Origin: Bimastos eiseni
Taxonomy: Eukaryota > Annelida > Clitellata > Crassiclitellata > Lumbricidae
Reading direction: 5' to 3'
Assembly (NCBI GenBank): GCA_959347315.1
Contig: OY365810.1
Location: forward strand, 10,491,540-10,555,539
DNA length: 64,000 bases
How positions within the stretch are numbered: position 1 is the stretch's first letter; each line of letters starts with the position of its first letter. Below, piece after piece: positions 12,182-23,135 of the stretch. Under the pieces are notes generated by a model. The model was not told where the DNA came from. It did no database searches and was given only the letters and a program-made list of their open reading frames with translations. Made by a program: the position numbers and the translations under genes.

Positions 12182-12531
12182 TTATTTTGGAGCGTTCATG
12201 TACAGTGCACAGTTACAAAAATAGGGTAGGATCATGCAAAGAAAAGGCAATGCAGTAAGACTATTTTTTAAAGAACACAGTTCAATACCATTAGAACACT
12301 GAAGGTCGACATTCATTCTCACTGTGGAACAGTTTACTCCACGAAGGCGGCATTGGGAAATGCAGACGTATCTGCCGTTAGGTTTCTCACTCAAATTCAG
12401 CGTTTGACCAGCATCGGAGTTACTGCTGTTGTCTTTCCACTCGTAAGTACAGCTGTGATTGTTGTCAGTGGAACAATTGATCAACTGTTGATCACAGCCA
12501 ATCGTAGTGACGTCTCCAACTTCTTCAATTT
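12182..12531 (-). CDS. Ig-like domain 3 and C-terminus, last exon of an IgSF protein
   Basis: This last exon starts after a TGTAG acceptor (first exon base 12531) in phase 1 and ends at a stop at 12182. It encodes about 116 residues with an Ig-like fold signature: TTIGC (first Cys), CTYEW (Trp two residues after an extra Cys) and GRYVC (last Cys), plus several N-glycosylation sequons (NCS, NHS, NSS, NLS). The tail ends in a hydrophobic run (LTALPFLCMILPYFCNCALY) followed by five residues, so it could be a GPI-attachment signal or a short membrane anchor. The leading AA joins C from the exon ending at 13076 to make Gln. Confidence 0.7.
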
Positions 12532-13075
12532 CTACATTTAATATTCGATGTAACACATTTGAATATTTAAAATCACGATAAGCTTAGCAATCACAAAACC
12601 AACAACAAAATGCAATGAAATCAAGCCATTAGGCCTATCTGGCATCCCTGGCGCAAGTAGGCCTATCTGTTTGTCGCAGAAATCTTTTTAAAGTGTAATG
12701 GCAGGCCTACAAGCAGCCTAATCCACTTCAGAAAGAATTCAGCGCCAAACAAATGCCTACGTGTCTCTCAATTTCTGCTACAGTGGCCCTACCACAATGT
12801 GATCATCCCTATACTAACACCAAATTAGACGTGCAGCGATAACGTAGGCTTACTAACAAACTGATAAGTCCTCTAGATGTCTAAATTATATCATTAGAAT
12901 GAAGTGTTCGATAAACAAAAGTGAAATTTTTTGCAGTCCAATATGTGTTGAATAATTATTGCAGATGAGAGACAAGAACATAATTGACGGTGAAGCTTTA
13001 AGAATTCATTAGGCCTATATCACGTCGGCCTTATCTATTGTTAGCACAAGCGGATAACATTTTGATGTGGCTCAC

Positions 13076-13405
13076 GCAAAGTTTCAGTAGTTGCAATCCA
13101 GCTGTAGTTAGACCAAAGAGTTGGATTGGTGTAGACGATGGTGCACATGTACTTCCGGTTCTGTATCTGATTTCCGTTGAGTACTAGAGTAGAAACACTG
13201 CTGCCACTGATGGCCTCGTTTTGGACGCCTTCGGTGATGACGTCACCGTCGAGTTCCCTCCATTGCATCATTGGAACGATGTTTCCTCTGTACTTCATGC
13301 TGCACGAGAGTCTTACTTTGTCTGGCGGAATTCCACAGGGATTGTCTCCGACGATTCCATCAGAGGGCGCTTCAATGCGACATGATCTGTCGGATGGGAA
13401 ACTCT
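13076..13405 (-). CDS. Ig-like domain 2 exon of the IgSF protein
   Basis: The exon is bounded by a CTTATAG acceptor (first exon base 13405) and a GTGAGC donor (last exon base 13076). It is 330 bases and phase 1 at both ends, as usual for Ig-domain exons. Residues include VRLSCSMKYRG (first Cys), MMQWREL (Trp), STLVLNG and NRKYMCTIVY (second Cys), a normal Ig C-W-C layout. Two extra Cys lie before the domain (SCRIEAP and NPCGIPP). The spliced junctions give Gln codons on both sides (C+AG, C+AA). The frame then runs past the donor to a stop at 13041, which is intron read-through. Confidence 0.75.
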
Positions 13406-13758
13406 CTATAAGTGAACAATCGAATGTAACGCGATATTACTTGTAAATCTGTTCTGCTCGACATTGATTTTTATCCTGGCAAGTTGCCATCATTCTCGCA
13501 ATATATAGTAGGCCCTATTAGGTCGGTGCTTTCTCTGCCTCCTCTCTTTAGGCTCTTTGAAAACCGGTATCGGACCGTCCCTTGACATATCTGGGCAACC
13601 TTTCTGACACGACGCATCCCTCGTGAATAAGCAAGTTCCTTGTGCTTAATTTTCGAATAGCGGCTTATTTGGGGTTCACGATGAAGCCATGCTATAATGA
13701 TTGTTGCGTGCTTTGCTATTACAAATTTGGTTGAACTTTACGAGACGCCTTTACTTAC

Positions 13759-14073
13759 GAAAAACGACCAACTCTGCCCTCTGCGTGTCTCCTTCCATGT
13801 CAGCGCAGGTGTATATACCAGCGTCGTTTAGACTGACATTGGATATAACCAGATGGTATTTGCCCTTGGTATGATTTCCTTTCACAGAGAATCGCTCATA
13901 GAACCTATTCACGATGAAGCCACTGGTGTAGATCAATTCGAAGAGAACGGGAGGTTCTGGTTTATATCTCCATTCAACTGGATCATCAACGCTTGTGTAG
14001 TCTGTGATGCATTTGAGAACTACGTTTCCGCCGACTGTGGACTCGGTATGCTCTGGTCCAAGAATTAGTTTCC
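13759..14073 (-). CDS. V-set Ig-like domain 1 exon of the IgSF protein
   Basis: The exon begins after TTAGTTTTAG (first base 14073) and ends at a consensus GTAAGT donor (last base 13759). It is 315 bases and phase 1 at both ends. The product is a clear V-set domain: GGNVVLKC, VEWRYKP, KGKYHLVISNVSLNDAGIYTC and a closing RAELVVF. The D-x-G-x-Y-x-C motif is intact. Sequons NHT and NVS are present. It is the first of three consecutive Ig exons on the minus strand, so the protein is probably a secreted or surface-anchored IgSF receptor. The signal-peptide exon should lie to the right (above 14.1 kb) but I could not identify it. Confidence 0.8.
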
Positions 14074-14330
14074 CTAAAACTAATGAAAATAAAATTTCAG
14101 TCAACTATCTTATCAGCAGTGAATTATTCAACCATCAGCTGGCCGAGCATCTTCCTGAATATCGCATCCTTCGATCCGAGCTCTGATTAATTTTAATCTG
14201 CATACAGGCGTGGCGAGACATCGCTTTATTAGTCAGTGTAATGCGTTCTGACCTCTTAAACTGTCGCTACAATTTACATGTCAGTTGCATTTGACACAGG
14301 GTAGGCCTACCACAGCAACTAAATTCCGCA

Positions 14331-14690
14331 ATTGTTTGGAATCAAGGAATAGAGTGCTCAGTTGGCTTGAATCAAACAGTCCGTACATTTGGCAAGGGAA
14401 GAGACGCCACATAGGCTGCAGGTCAGTGGTCATCTGCGGTGTTCCACAAAGGTTAGCGCCTGGACCTCTCCATTTTGGACTCTAGGCCTATCTATGGCTG
14501 ATGTACTAAGATCATTATAATGAGTACATGGCCTCCTTCACTACTGATACGGACGATACACCGCTGTACTTCTTCTGAGAACCATCACAAATCGATGCAC
14601 TGAAACAAAATGTGCTGTTGTTTATCGAGTGCATGTCAGATCATAATATGGCATCTAACAATTTTAACAAAATCTATCGACGTCTACTAC
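14331..14690 (+). mobile_element. Degenerate LINE reverse-transcriptase fragment
   Basis: The plus strand shows broken RT motifs in order: VLSWLESN, CGVPQRLAPGPL (degenerate GVPQGSVLGPLLF), then in another frame TDDTPLYFF (in place of A/YADDTQLY) and ALKQNVLLFIECM. Frameshifts and stops separate them. It is a dead piece of a CR1/jockey-like element lying upstream of, and antisense to, the Ig gene. Confidence 0.7.
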
Positions 14691-16042
14691 TTACAACTAC
14701 TATTACTACATTGCCTGCAACAGGTAGGTAGGTAGGTGTACACTTGCTGTTGGAGCGAGAAAAGAGATGAGCGCTTATAAACTGGCTGATGTGAATCCAC
14801 CTATCCAAAGAAAGTGTGGCAATAATAATGCCAAGCAAATTTCTGGCGACTGCAACGGCCTCTGATGTCAAAAGCGGTCGTTAAACTCTGGATCCATCCA
14901 CCTGTCCTCTGTTTGGAGACTTTAAAGGGAAGAGTGTCTGTACCGTGGGTATCGTGGGTCTGCCCAATGCCCATCCTTTGGTTTGTATGGCGAAGGGAGT
15001 AGTGGGAGACGGTGGGTGGTGATATTACGTGTATAGGCCATCCAATTCTTGCTTGATGTGCTATAGCCTATAGGCCTATAATCGTCGATTACACTGTTTA
15101 AAAGTAGTCGACCTCTGGCAATTATGATCGTTTGATTTTTGTAGGAAGACTGCCGGAGCTATTACAAGACGTGGCAATAGATAAACTGGCAAACGTTATG
15201 TAATATTATTCGTGTGTATCATTTTATCAGATGATTTCACTGATCATAAGTGTTACTCTGCCTATGGGTGCTGGGTTGGGCTTACCTACTGGCTGGGATC
15301 GCTTACTGAAGGAGACACGCGCTACGACCAGTATGTAAAAATGTATTAAACAATAAGACGATCGAACAAACAACAATGCGAATATTTAGACCTACTTGCC
15401 ATGGTTTAGAAAGACGAAAACAATAAACAGTTCTTCTTGCATCCTAGTGAAATAAACAATAAGACATACGATAAATGTCTCGAAGAAAACCAAGTAAAGC
15501 TGACAGAAACTACAGAGTGAAATCATATTCCAGGCCTTTATATTTCCCTTATAATATAGGCCCCTATGGTAAAAATAGAAATTAAAATGATAATGATAAT
15601 ATAAGCCCAATCATATTAGCAGAATGAGCCATTTGCACTATCATTTTCTCGACTGGTTGCAAATACCTTACATTTTAAGGAATTTTCAGCCTTTAGAAAA
15701 TTAGTTTATGGAAATCTCTACGTCTCAACTTTTCCTCATCATCAGGTGCCTGAAAAATATCCGTACTTTTATTGTGCCTTACATTATCGAAACCGGCCAA
15801 ACATTTCCCTAAGTTTCTTCCATTTTCCTGCTTCAATGCAAATAATTTCAACTATATGTCATCAATGTGACATGAAGCACTAACAACAGTTGCAACATTG
15901 CTCTGCAAGTACAATGACAACTGTCTGAGGTGTCTCAAAGCATCCTTTGGCATACACGTTTCACTCAATAAAACCATGAGCGAGACACACGATTCCAATA
16001 ATGAATAAAATACGTCGGCTAAGTTTCATCAGCTCAAAATCG
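14691..16042. other. Unannotated
   Basis: A short GTAG run lies near 14721-14738. A minus-strand frame at 15392-15610 contains a hydrophobic stretch (CQLYLVFFETFIVCLIVYF) that could in principle be a signal exon for the Ig gene, but its only nearby donor is a GC-type GCAAGT, so I do not call it. Confidence 0.35.
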
Positions 16043-16462
16043 CCTTTGATCGACTTACAGTATTGAAAGAAACAGAAGTATTCTAAAGGACTATGATTGT
16101 GCTTCACTCCCTAAATTGGTCTTAAACTCTCAGCCGTAAAACATAAGTGAGGAAGTAATTATTGAACTTTATAGGTCATTGGACATTCGATGCTTGATTC
16201 TTCAAGAAATGACCAAAGTGCTGGGGGTCAACAGCTGACCCCTTATTATTTTTAGCCTGCTTATTTGAGGGGTTAAGAAAGGAATCAGGGGGTCCAACCC
16301 CCAAACTCCTTGGCAACTAAAACACTCCTTCTCTTTCCTTTCCTTCTCTTCTCCTTTCCCATGTTGAAGCATGTTGGATGGTTAATCGGTCACCGTGAGA
16401 TTACTACTTTATAATCAGTTGCACAATTCTAATATCACAATAGAGTTAAGCACAGGTGCGTC

Positions 16463-16678
16463 ACAGTGGGCGATCGGTTAGAGCGGTCAGCCCGTAACGT
16501 TCAGTGTGTGCTGAGCGAGCGGGTTCGAACTTCGTCCGCGGAGTCACTGTCTAGGGACCTTGAGCAAGTCCTTCGCGCAACATTGCTCTGCGCCGTCGAG
16601 TCGTGTGTAAGCACTTCTGAGCAAAAATGTTGGAAGAAGGGCGGTATCAAATTTCGGTAATAAAAAAAGAAAAAAAAC
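16463..16678 (+). mobile_element. tRNA-derived SINE
   Basis: The head resembles a tRNA with an A-box-like GGTTAGAGCGGTC and a B-box-like GGGTTCGAA. It is followed by a conserved body with GGGACCTTGAGCAAGTCCTT and a 3' end TATCAAATTTCGGTAATAA running into an A-rich tail. Further copies lie at 17908-18137 (minus), 54083-54300 (plus), 55511-55750 (minus) and 59438-59590 (plus). It carries internal pol III promoter elements and no protein. Confidence 0.8.
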
Positions 16679-17691
16679 AAGTCATTTGCCGGCATCTTGT
16701 ATTCCACGAAACGTCATAACTCCTCAACGGGACGGAGTCAAAAGTGGCGAGATGACTGTCACCACCCCTTTCACCCTCACTTATGAAGTGGTGACCGGTC
16801 ACTGTCACAATGCAAATTATGTCTGTGATGTATTAACTGCGCGAAAAATCACTGTTTAATACTCTCTGTCTTACCTGCGTGGCCAGAGTTACAGACAAAC
16901 AAAATAACGCGTTGACTGTAGTGGATAAGGAACCATTCAGCAGAGTAAGTCTACACTGTGGCTTATATAGTATTTAGCAGATGCAAATGCGCAGTTGCGA
17001 CACGAAATGAAGTTAATCAAGGCGGTGGGTATGCATGTCACAGATAGATAAAAAATCATAACCATGGATTACCATTGCCTCCATGTAAGATTGAGAGTTT
17101 GAGCAAGATAGCGATGTGAAATTTTAGGAATTTCAGCACATCACATTCACAGTACAAACGCATGGGATTCTCTTTAAAGTGAAAACGATAATGGAACTAT
17201 TGTATTGGATTTATAACGCTGCACAGTCAGGCCACTCACTGACGAGCTAATAGCAACTAATAATTAGTTGGACCTTTATGTGGAAAGGGACCAGGTTGTC
17301 GATGTGGAGTTACTGGCACTTCTAAAATATTCAGAAGGTGAAAGAAACAAAGAGTCCATCCCCTTTTCGTGTCAACGTCCACTTATTGTCTTTTATGTAA
17401 TTTAATAGAATACACACAAGGAATATACCGGTGAAACTAATCATGACAAGACTTTGCTGCTGTGAAACCGTGACCCCATTGAAAACTTATGCGTTGTATT
17501 CGATTATATTTTAGGGCCTAATGCAGCTTAAGGACAAACTCATCTATCGTAATTACCAAATTAATACAGGCGTTGATCAGGCAAATGACATTGATCAAAA
17601 AGGAACCACTCATAAGGTAACTAAAAGTATCTTTTAGTCGTTGTTTATTTTTGCTAAATTTTTAATACGTTATTTGCGTCAGCAGTTAGAC

Positions 17692-17900
17692 CAGAGTTGT
17701 CTACAGGCCCAATTTTCACGACCCGACCCATTCAAAATGGACTCGACCCGACTCGCCACGGCCTATGAAACTAAATATCTGACCCGACCTGCCCATCAAG
17801 TGCATGACCCGACCCAATCTGACCCGATCCGCTTTTGTACCAAATTCACTAATATTATTTTCCGTCAAATGCTAATGTCGTAAAATGCTACACAGTCAGA
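17692..17900 (+). mobile_element. End of a GACCCGACC-rich hAT-like element
   Basis: It begins CAGAGTTGTCTACAGG and continues with ACCCGACCCATTCAAAATGGA, repeated GACCCGACC motifs and CTACACAGTCAGACC. This matches, in reverse orientation, the right end and interior of the element at 43498-45741. The far end is not clear. Copy B has the same segment from 55298. Confidence 0.55.
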
Positions 17901-17907
17901 CCTTTAT

Positions 17908-18137
17908 ATTTATTTATTTATTATTGAAATTTGATACCACCCTTCTTCCAAAATGTCTTTCTCAGAAGTGCACACACACGCCTCGACGGCGCAATTGCAG
18001 TTGTACTGCAGAGCAATTGTGCGCGAAGGACTTGCTCAAGGTCCCTACACAGTGACTACCCGGACGAGGGTCGAACCCGCGCGCTCAGCACACACTGAAC
18101 GCTAAGGACTGACCGCTATAACCGATCGGCCACCGTG
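17908..18137 (-). mobile_element. tRNA-derived SINE, minus strand
   Basis: Reverse-strand copy of the SINE at 16463. The tRNA-like head is at about 18050-18137, the GGGACCTTGAGCAAGTCCTT body near 18020-18045, and the 3' end runs into an AATAAATAAATA tail (17908-17930). It faces the plus-strand copy 1.2 kb away, making an inverted pair. Confidence 0.75.
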
Positions 18138-18549
18138 ATAATATTGATATTTTAAGCCCGTAATTATATAACCTATCAGTGAAGACGACCTTCGTTTGTT
18201 CCATTTATTTAAGCCTAAGCTCATAAAATCAATTTGTTCAATTGACCTTCGTTCAGCTTATGCTTGACGAACTCTCAGTTATGTTATCAATTCACATCCC
18301 AGAGAGATTTAATTGCATTCATATTAAGTCATTGGTCGACCTTGATTTCGTCACTGAATTCTTTAGCACACTTAACATACGTACTACATTATATTCTCGA
18401 TACAGAGTGTGATTCAGAACTCAGACTAATGAACGCTCAACTCATCCAGATGACTCCAGGATGTCCATTCCAGCTTAATTATGTTAATTGACATTAGGTC
18501 TTTTCAAGTGAATCCTGTTACATACAAAGTTCGTTTGCTACCCAGGCGT

Positions 18550-18730
18550 TTTCAGAAAATAATATACGTTCGTCTATTTTCGAGAAATGCAGAGTAATTC
18601 TGTATAACCACGCTAGAAAGTCTCAAATGCAAACGAGCTTTCCCAAAATGCAAACTCTATTATTATGTTCGTGATGAATGTGATTCTTATTTTATCCGTG
18701 GTTGTCAACAGACCAACCGCTTGATAACCA
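18550..18730. repeat. Interspersed repeat shared with 33015 and 56165
   Basis: The segment with TTTTCAGAAAATAATATACG, CCACGCTAGAAAGT, ATTATGTTCGTGATGA and CCGTGGTTGT is found again at 56165-56330 (segmental copy) and, more diverged, at 33015-33195 next to the dead GVIN 3' end. Nature unknown. Confidence 0.6.
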
Positions 18731-18779
18731 CATTTGGCATGGTTTTGTAACTTCACTTATAATGACGCTGTGCAAGGAA

Positions 18780-20470
18780 GAGGAGAAGGGCGAGGATGAT
18801 GAAGAGGAGGCAGATGATGAGGGAGAAATAGACGAGCAGGAGGAAGAAGACGAGTGGGATGAAGAGGAAGAGCTCTCCTCTTCCTCCTCCGTTTCTTCCT
18901 CCTCATAATATGCTTCATCTTCATCATCCTCATCATCTGCCTCCTCATCATCATCCTCATCGTCTGCCTCATCCTCGCTCTCCTCTTCCTCCTCCATTTC
19001 CTCCTCTTCTTAATATGCTTCATCTTCATCATCATCATCATCTGTCTCTTCTTCATCATCCTCATCGTCTGCCTCCTCATCATCCTCGCTCTTCTTTTCC
19101 TCCTCCATTTCCTCCTCCTCTTAATATGCTTCAACTTCATCATCCTCATCATCTGCCTCTTCTTCATCATCCTCATCATCTGCCTCTTCCTCATCATCCT
19201 CATCGTCTACTTCTTCTTCATCATCCTCGCTCTCTTCCTCCTCCATTTCCTCCTCCTCTTAATATGCTTCAACTTCATCATCCTCATCATCTGCCTCTTC
19301 TTCATCATCCTCATCATCTGCCTCTTCCTCATCATCCTCATCGTCTACTTCTTCTTCATCATCCTCGCTCTCTTCCTCCTCCATTTCCTCCTCCTCTTAA
19401 TATGCTTCAACTTCATCATCCTCATCATCTGCCTCTTCTTCATCATCCTCATTGTCTGCCTTCTTTTCATCATCCTCGCTCTCCTCTTCTTCCTCCATTT
19501 CCTCCTCCTCTTAATATGCTTCATCTTCATCATCATCATCATCGTCTGCCTCTTCACCATTATCCTCATCGTCTGCCTCCTTTTCATCATCCTCGCTCTC
19601 TTCCTCCTCCATTTCCTCCTCCTCTTAATATGCTTCTTCTTCATCATCCTCATCATCTGCCTCTTCTTCATCATCCTCATCGTCTGCCTCCTTTTCATCA
19701 GCCTCGCTCTCCTCTTCCTCCATTTCCTCCTCCTCATAATATGCTTCAACTTCATCATCCTCATCATCTGCCTCTTCTTCATCAGCCTCATCATCTGCCT
19801 CTTCTTCATCATCCTCATCGTCTGCCTCCTTTTCATCATCCTCATCATCTACCTCTTCACCATTATCCTCATTGTCTGCCTTCTTTTCATCATCCTCGCT
19901 CTCCTCTTCTTCCTCCATTTCCTCCTCCTCTTAATATGCTTCATCTTCATCATCATCATCATCGTCTGCCTCTTCACCATTATCCTCATCGTCTGCCTCC
20001 TTTTCATCATCCTCGCTCTCTTCCTCCTCCATTTCCTCCTCCTCTTAATATGCTTCTTCTTCATCATCCTCATCATCTGCCTCTTCTTCATCATCCTCAT
20101 CGTCTGCCTCCTTTTCATCATCCTCATCATCTGCCTCTTCACCATTATCCTCATCGTCTGCTTCCTTTTCATCATGCTCGCTCTCCTCCTCCTTTATTCC
20201 CTCCTCCTCTTAATATGCTTCAACTTCATCATCCTCATCATCTGCCTCTTCTTCATCATCCTCGCCCTCCTCTTCCTCCTCCATTTCCTCCTCCTCTTAA
20301 AATGCTTCATCTTCATCATCCTCATCATCTGCCTCTTCTTCATCATCCTCATCATCTGCCTCTTCTTCATCATCCTCATCATCTGCCTCTTCTTCATCAT
20401 CCTCATCATCTGCCTCTTTTTCATCAACCTCGCTCTCCTCTTCCTCCTCCATTTCCTCCTCATCATAAGT
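18780..20470. repeat. Acidic-codon minisatellite, copy A
   Basis: About 1.7 kb of near-pure TCC/TCA/TCT triplets form higher-order units near 100-120 bp, each with a TTAATATGCTTC landmark. On the minus strand it reads as Glu/Asp-rich sequence (MEEEEESEDD, EEADDEDDEEEADD) broken by in-frame stops at each landmark. On the plus strand one frame stays open for 538 codons of His/Pro/Leu. Both are by-products of triplet repetition. I treat it as a coding-like repeat, not a gene, though an origin in an acidic-domain exon is possible. Confidence 0.7.
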
Positions 20471-20829
20471 CTTGACAATATGTAGCTAGTAGATGGAGAG
20501 GTAAGATAGTAAATTCGACAGAGAATTCGTTATACAAGTTATCCAAAGCTATCCAAGACAAACACATTTTGTGTGGCTGAGTATGAGACAATCTGTGAGA
20601 GCGCTAGGTTTTTTTTTACACAAGAGCGAAGTCTACACCAGCACCGTTAATATTTTAGTTTTCTCCGTCAACATAGTAATTAGACGATTCTTGTGAGCCA
20701 CACCCTCTCCCTTCTTTGCCCCTCTAAGCCAGGGATCCAAACATTAAGCTCTCTCTCTAAGAGATTTATTATGCATTTAAAAAATGTGCGTCTGTACGTG
20801 GTCTTAACCACAAAATTCAGAAAGAACTT

Positions 20830-21795
20830 GCTTTTGCTTTTACTTTCAGAAAATTAAAAACATAATGCATTGTCTTAACTAGTTTACTAATGCTGTCTGT
20901 GCACATACGAATTATTTAGAGTGGTAGTCAAAAGGTGTTCTTTATACTTGATTTTAAAGAGACGAATATTGCTGGATAAACGAATTTCAACTGGTGTCTT
21001 ATTCCAAGTGATAGGTCCTATGTATTTAATTGAAAATTGACGAGTGCTGGTTTAACAAAGAAGAGGTTTTTAAAAGGGGGTGTGACGCTGTAAGGATTAA
21101 TAGCAGAAGTTATAAGCTATTATAAAATTACTAGTACCGAGGGTAGCAGGTTATGTGTGAATTTATGAAATTTCCTTAACTTGGAGGGAAGTTTTTTGAT
21201 GAAGGTCAGAATACCAGTAGTACTGAATATTTCATTAGAAGACCATCGACAGATATAGTAAGGTCCCATTATCAATCAAATTGTTCTTTTCTGAAGGAAA
21301 TTTAGCCTTACTAGCTTTGATGAGTAGTTGCTGGCCCGTACTACATCACAGTACGTAGGATATGGGTGGATCATTGTATGAAATAGATTTGTAGGTTGAA
21401 GGTAGACTACCCTGAAGATGATAATACCTATATTTTTTGCAATTTCAGAAGATATGTTGGCGATGTGATCCTTCCATGAAAGAAACTGATGTACCTGAAT
21501 GTCAAGTAATTTAGTAGAAGGGACACAAGGAATTAAAGTGTTATTAATGAGTAAAAGATGGGAGTTGCCTACCATGTGATATAAATAAACTATAGCTGGT
21601 TTTTGCTACATTCAAAGATAATTTATTGACTAAGAATTTATTGACATGTTTGAGTTCCTGATTCATTAGATTACCTAATGCATCATAAGATTTATGTGAG
21701 GCAAATATGTTCGTGTCGTCGGCAAATAGAAGAAAGTGCAGTGATGGGGCTGCACGTGGTAGGTCATTTATGAAAGTAAACACAGAAGTGGGCTC
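20830..21795 (-). mobile_element. LINE reverse-transcriptase fragment, frameshifted
   Basis: Minus-strand frames at 21276-21575 and 21544-21783 together encode the end of the RT domain (LHFLLFADDTNIFASH, with the FADD catalytic box) and the post-RT region (LDIQVHQFLSWKDHI, IAKNIGI, MIHPYPTYCDVV, LVRLNFLQKRTI). A frameshift separates them, and homology continues in broken form to about 20830. The sequence is closest to the LINE at 23979-26830. It is non-functional. Confidence 0.8.
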
Positions 21796-21802
21796 AAAAT
21801 AG

Positions 21803-21910
21803 GTATCGCATCAATTGATCCCCCATCAGTTGATCCCCATCAGGTGATCCCCGTCAGTTGAACCCCGTCCGTTGATTCCCCGTCAATTGATCCCTACGAC
21901 AATTGATCGG
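21803..21910. repeat. Short minisatellite, 15-bp TCAATTGATCCCC units
   Basis: About seven degenerate units of GTCAATTGATCCCC (CATCAATTGATCCCCC, CATCAGTTGATCCCC, CGTCAGTTGAACCCC and so on) lie in tandem. Copy B has a shorter, differently arranged version at 58655-58725. Confidence 0.7.
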
Positions 21911-22419
21911 TATGGAACATCAGTCAACGAAATGATATCACTTGCTTGTCAACCACGCTGTAAACGCTTACGGCCGGTCAGAGGTTCTGTTATATCTCCG
22001 AACAATGGCTCTTTTATGCCATGCATAGACACTTATGCCTAGAACTGTATGATCATAAATTAATCATATTCTGACTCTCAATTGCACTTTTATAATTTCT
22101 TATCATTTTAAAATTTCGTGCTCTGTTACTTCGATCTTTTAATAAAGTGTTGTATCAATCAGGCTGGATTCAATAGGCACACAAACCCATATCAAATGGG
22201 ATCAAATGCCCACAAACCCATAAATAACATTAATAGCTAATTAGTGTCAATGATTAAGGAGACTAAATTTGCCCAGTTAAAATAGCAAATAGATGTTCTT
22301 TGAGTTATATCTTAAACACAGTAAAATTGTGGGAATGTCTTATTTCAATATCATAGGCGTCTTATTCCATTCATATATATATACATATATATACAAATAT
22401 ATGCATAGTACATATTTAT

Positions 22420-22535
22420 ATGCAAGATAAATATGTCTGGATTAAAACGGTTTTGGAATCGATTTTAAGAATCGATGAATGTTTACTATTTATTTTCAAA
22501 ATATCATTAGGGGCCCCTTTATTTCCGGACACAGC
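22420..22535 (-). mobile_element. Terminal fragment of a Tc1/mariner-like element
   Basis: The right edge CCTTTATTTCCGGACACAG followed by CGTA, and about 110 bp inward, match in reverse complement the left end of the element at 61253. The CACTGTGTCCGGAAATAAAG terminus next to TA suits Tc1/mariner. Only this end remains. Confidence 0.6.
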
Positions 22536-22539
22536 GTAT

Positions 22540-22960
22540 TATCTCGGCTTTTGGCAATGCCGACATACACATCCAATCTCAATCAATTATTCATCATGCA
22601 GAAAAAGGCTGTAAGGTTTATGGCCGAGTTGCCATGTAATGTTTACATTAGTGAAGTATTTAAAACAAATAGACTACTGTCAATCATCCAGATCTATAAA
22701 TTACGAATAATCACTTTTAAGTTTCGATATAGTAATAAAACATTACCTAATATATATCACCAGTACTTTTGTTATAACGCGAGTTCCCTGCACCACGCCT
22801 TAAGCAGCCCTCACATCTTAATGGTCACCTATGCCAGATCTAGTGCTAGATTAGTATCCATTAAGTGCAATGGTCCCAGAATTTGGAATCCATTCAAGTC
22901 AGCATCTACCTGTCATAGGCCCTACACCACAGCATTCCCTCCTTTATAACCAACATGATC
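22540..22960 (+). mobile_element. LINE 3' ORF fragment
   Basis: A plus-strand frame encodes the C-terminal tail of a non-LTR RT: SNLNQLFIMQKKAVRFMAEL, LLSIIQIYKLRI, FKFRYSNKTLP, ARSSARLVSIKCNGPRIWN. It ends at a TAA near 22949. An almost identical segment is in copy B at 61605-62040. It is truncated at the 5' side directly against the Tc1/mariner end. Confidence 0.8.
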
Positions 22961-23037
22961 TCTCACTTGCTCGACCACAGTAAAGAGAATTGATACGCTG
23001 GAGTCCATAACTCAAGGGAGATAGGGAGGGGTAAAAA

Positions 23038-23135
23038 CAGTGCTAGATTGTGCTAAAGTGTGCCTAAACGGCCATGGGCGGCGTCCAGGCACTTATTTTC
23101 ACGGCTCGACGCCGTCCTGCCACTTATTTGGCCAG
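23038..23135 (+). mobile_element. Solo hAT-type end (CAGTGCTAGATTG variant)
   Basis: A diverged copy of the first 100 bp of the 10657 element, with the AAGTGTGCCTAAACGG, GGCGTCCAGGCACTTA and GACGCCGTCCTGCCACTTAT blocks, stopping at TTTGGCCAGA where the satellite begins. Confidence 0.65.

Noticed and set aside
14674..14871. Minus-strand ORF as the signal-peptide exon of the Ig gene
   Set aside because: No N-terminal hydrophobic signal with a suitable phase-1 donor, and it overlaps a LINE remnant.
16463..16535. Functional tRNA gene
   Set aside because: The tRNA-like head lacks a convincing acceptor stem, and it is followed by a conserved non-tRNA body and tail repeated elsewhere, so it is a SINE.
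18859..20475. 538-codon plus-strand His/Pro/Leu frame
   Set aside because: It is a translation of a triplet minisatellite. Other frames on both strands are also long, and no start context, splice site or non-repetitive coding sequence supports it.
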